From Coxiellaceae bacterium (lineage in GTDB: Bacteria; Pseudomonadota; Gammaproteobacteria; Coxiellales; Coxiellaceae): a stretch of 64,000 nucleotides of DNA. A program made the position numbers and the translations under genes. Below, one piece after another: positions 63,374 through 64,000 of this stretch (positions are counted from its first letter, which is position 1; every line of letters starts with the position of its first letter). The DNA lies in assembly GCA_029212925.1 (NCBI GenBank), contig JARGOB010000001.1, positions 228,924 through 292,923 of the forward strand, in the 5' to 3' direction. The notes below the pieces were generated by a model. That model searched no databases. It was given only the letters and a program-made list of their open reading frames with translations, and was not told the origin of the DNA.

Positions 63374-64000
63374 GTGGAATTTGAAAAAGGTGAGCTGCTT
63401 TATAGTGGCAAGGCGAAGTCGTTATATAAAACCAATGACCCGAGGTATTTGATCAGTGAGTTTCGTGATGATACATCGGCGTTTGATGGTGTTAAGTTAG
63501 CTAAGTTAGCCAATAAAGGTCGAGTGAACAATCAAATCAGTTCACTTATTTTTGAGCGTTTGCAGCAGGCAGGCATCCCGACGCATTTTGTAGAACATTT
63601 AAACGATCGCGATATGTTGGTGAAGCACTTAACGATGATTCCTCTCGAAAGTGTGATGCGCAATATGGCAGCGGGCAGTTTGTGCAAGCGTTTAGGTATT
63701 GAAGAAAAGACACCATTAGATCCACCGTTGTATGAAATATTTTTAAAGGATGATGAGTTGCATGATCCTTTAGTGACCGAAAATCATGCGCTGAGTTTTG
63801 GTTGGGCAACGCGTGAACAGCTCGATCAAATGAAAGCGTTGACAGCACAAATCAATGACGTATTATCGTCGCTATTCGCAGGCGCTGGCATGATGCTAGT
63901 CGATGCCAAATATGAATTTGGTGTTGATACAGAAGGTAACGTATGTCTTGGCGATGAAATTAGTCCAGACTCTTGCCGCATATGGGATGCGGAAACACAA
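63374..64000 (+). CDS. purC: Phosphoribosylaminoimidazole-succinocarboxamide synthase (partial, 3' end beyond window)
   Basis: 209 codons of SAICAR synthetase, which joins aspartate to CAIR in purine synthesis. Recognised from LLYSGKAKSLY, EFRDDTSAFDG, VMRNMAAGSLCKRLGIEE, LHDPLVTENHALSFGWA, and VDAKYEFG...CLGDEISPD. The start is GTG 63374 with AAGGA 10 nt upstream; no ATG fits. The frame is open to the last base. About 30 C-terminal residues are expected to be missing. Confidence 0.95.
   Translation, partial: MEFEKGELLYSGKAKSLYKTNDPRYLISEFRDDTSAFDGVKLAKLANKGRVNNQISSLIFERLQQAGIPTHFVEHLNDRDMLVKHLTMIPLESVMRNMAAGSLCKRLGIEEKTPLDPPLYEIFLKDDELHDPLVTENHALSFGWATREQLDQMKALTAQINDVLSSLFAGAGMMLVDAKYEFGVDTEGNVCLGDEISPDSCRIWDAETQ

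Noticed and set aside
63546..63848. Minus-strand 100-aa frame at the end of the window
   Set aside because: The plus strand is clearly purC across this interval.

Overview
The window reads as chromosome of a gammaproteobacterium, most likely host-associated and near the Legionellales (Coxiella/Berkiella/Legionella side). This rests on: the E. coli-like order dapA-bamC-purC; gammaproteobacterial housekeeping genes (mutS, mutY-yggX, rmuC, pyrE, trmB, ppsA with ppsR, fadE-fadI-fadJ); moderate GC with TTG/GTG/T-rich codon use; dispersed palindromic repeats ending in GTCATCCCGG; and several very large eukaryote-like or effector-like proteins (ankyrin repeats, leucine-rich repeats, a J-domain coiled-coil protein). 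The taxonomic placement is inference; there is no rRNA here.

Layout. 0.1-3.6 kb: a 1152-aa coiled-coil protein with an embedded J domain. 3.8-7.1 kb: a ZIP metal transporter, an M17 aminopeptidase and a GlxA/GbdR-type AraC regulator. 7.2-12.5 kb: the heterotetrameric sarcosine oxidase operon soxBDAG, which the regulator next to it probably controls. 12.5-13.5 kb: a small membrane protein and an orphan type IV pilin-like protein. 13.7-19.5 kb: a beta-oxidation operon fadE-fadI-fadJ with overlapping or closely spaced genes. 19.7-24.8 kb: an ammonium transporter, two membrane proteins, an orphan Phd-type antitoxin, pyrE and tRNA-Phe. 25-31.5 kb: an unknown 765-aa membrane protein, then asmA-like, mutY and yggX on the minus strand, and a frameshifted LRR gene. 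31.5-39.7 kb: trmB, an MFS transporter, the PEP synthase regulator ppsR and its target ppsA, with four unknown genes between the last two.

40.1-55.5 kb holds the most notable content. Two giant paralogous proteins (1524 and 1615 aa) lie on opposite strands on either side of a HAD phosphatase-mutS-pncC-amidase block. Each has an N-terminal helical region, ankyrin repeats, a mono-ADP-ribosyltransferase (mART) domain with recognisable R, S and ExE motifs, then a His/Glu-rich domain that resembles the SidE/Dup phosphodiesterase, then a long, partly ankyrin-like C-terminus. An ART plus a phosphodiesterase is the catalytic pairing that lets Legionella SidE effectors ubiquitinate serines without E1/E2 enzymes. 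Here the two domains appear in the opposite order and are embedded in ankyrin scaffolds.

55.5-64 kb: an LRV-like membrane protein, rmuC, a PfkB sugar kinase, and two tandem SnoaL-LuxR regulators. The second regulator is split by a run of ten G, a candidate phase-variation switch or a homopolymer error. Then come a bcp peroxiredoxin and dapA-bamC-purC (purC runs off the end). REP-like palindromes, several extended by 20-21-nt satellite repeats, occupy intergenic spaces at 4.6, 6.1, 33.7 and 63.2 kb; a different long palindrome lies at 19.5 kb.
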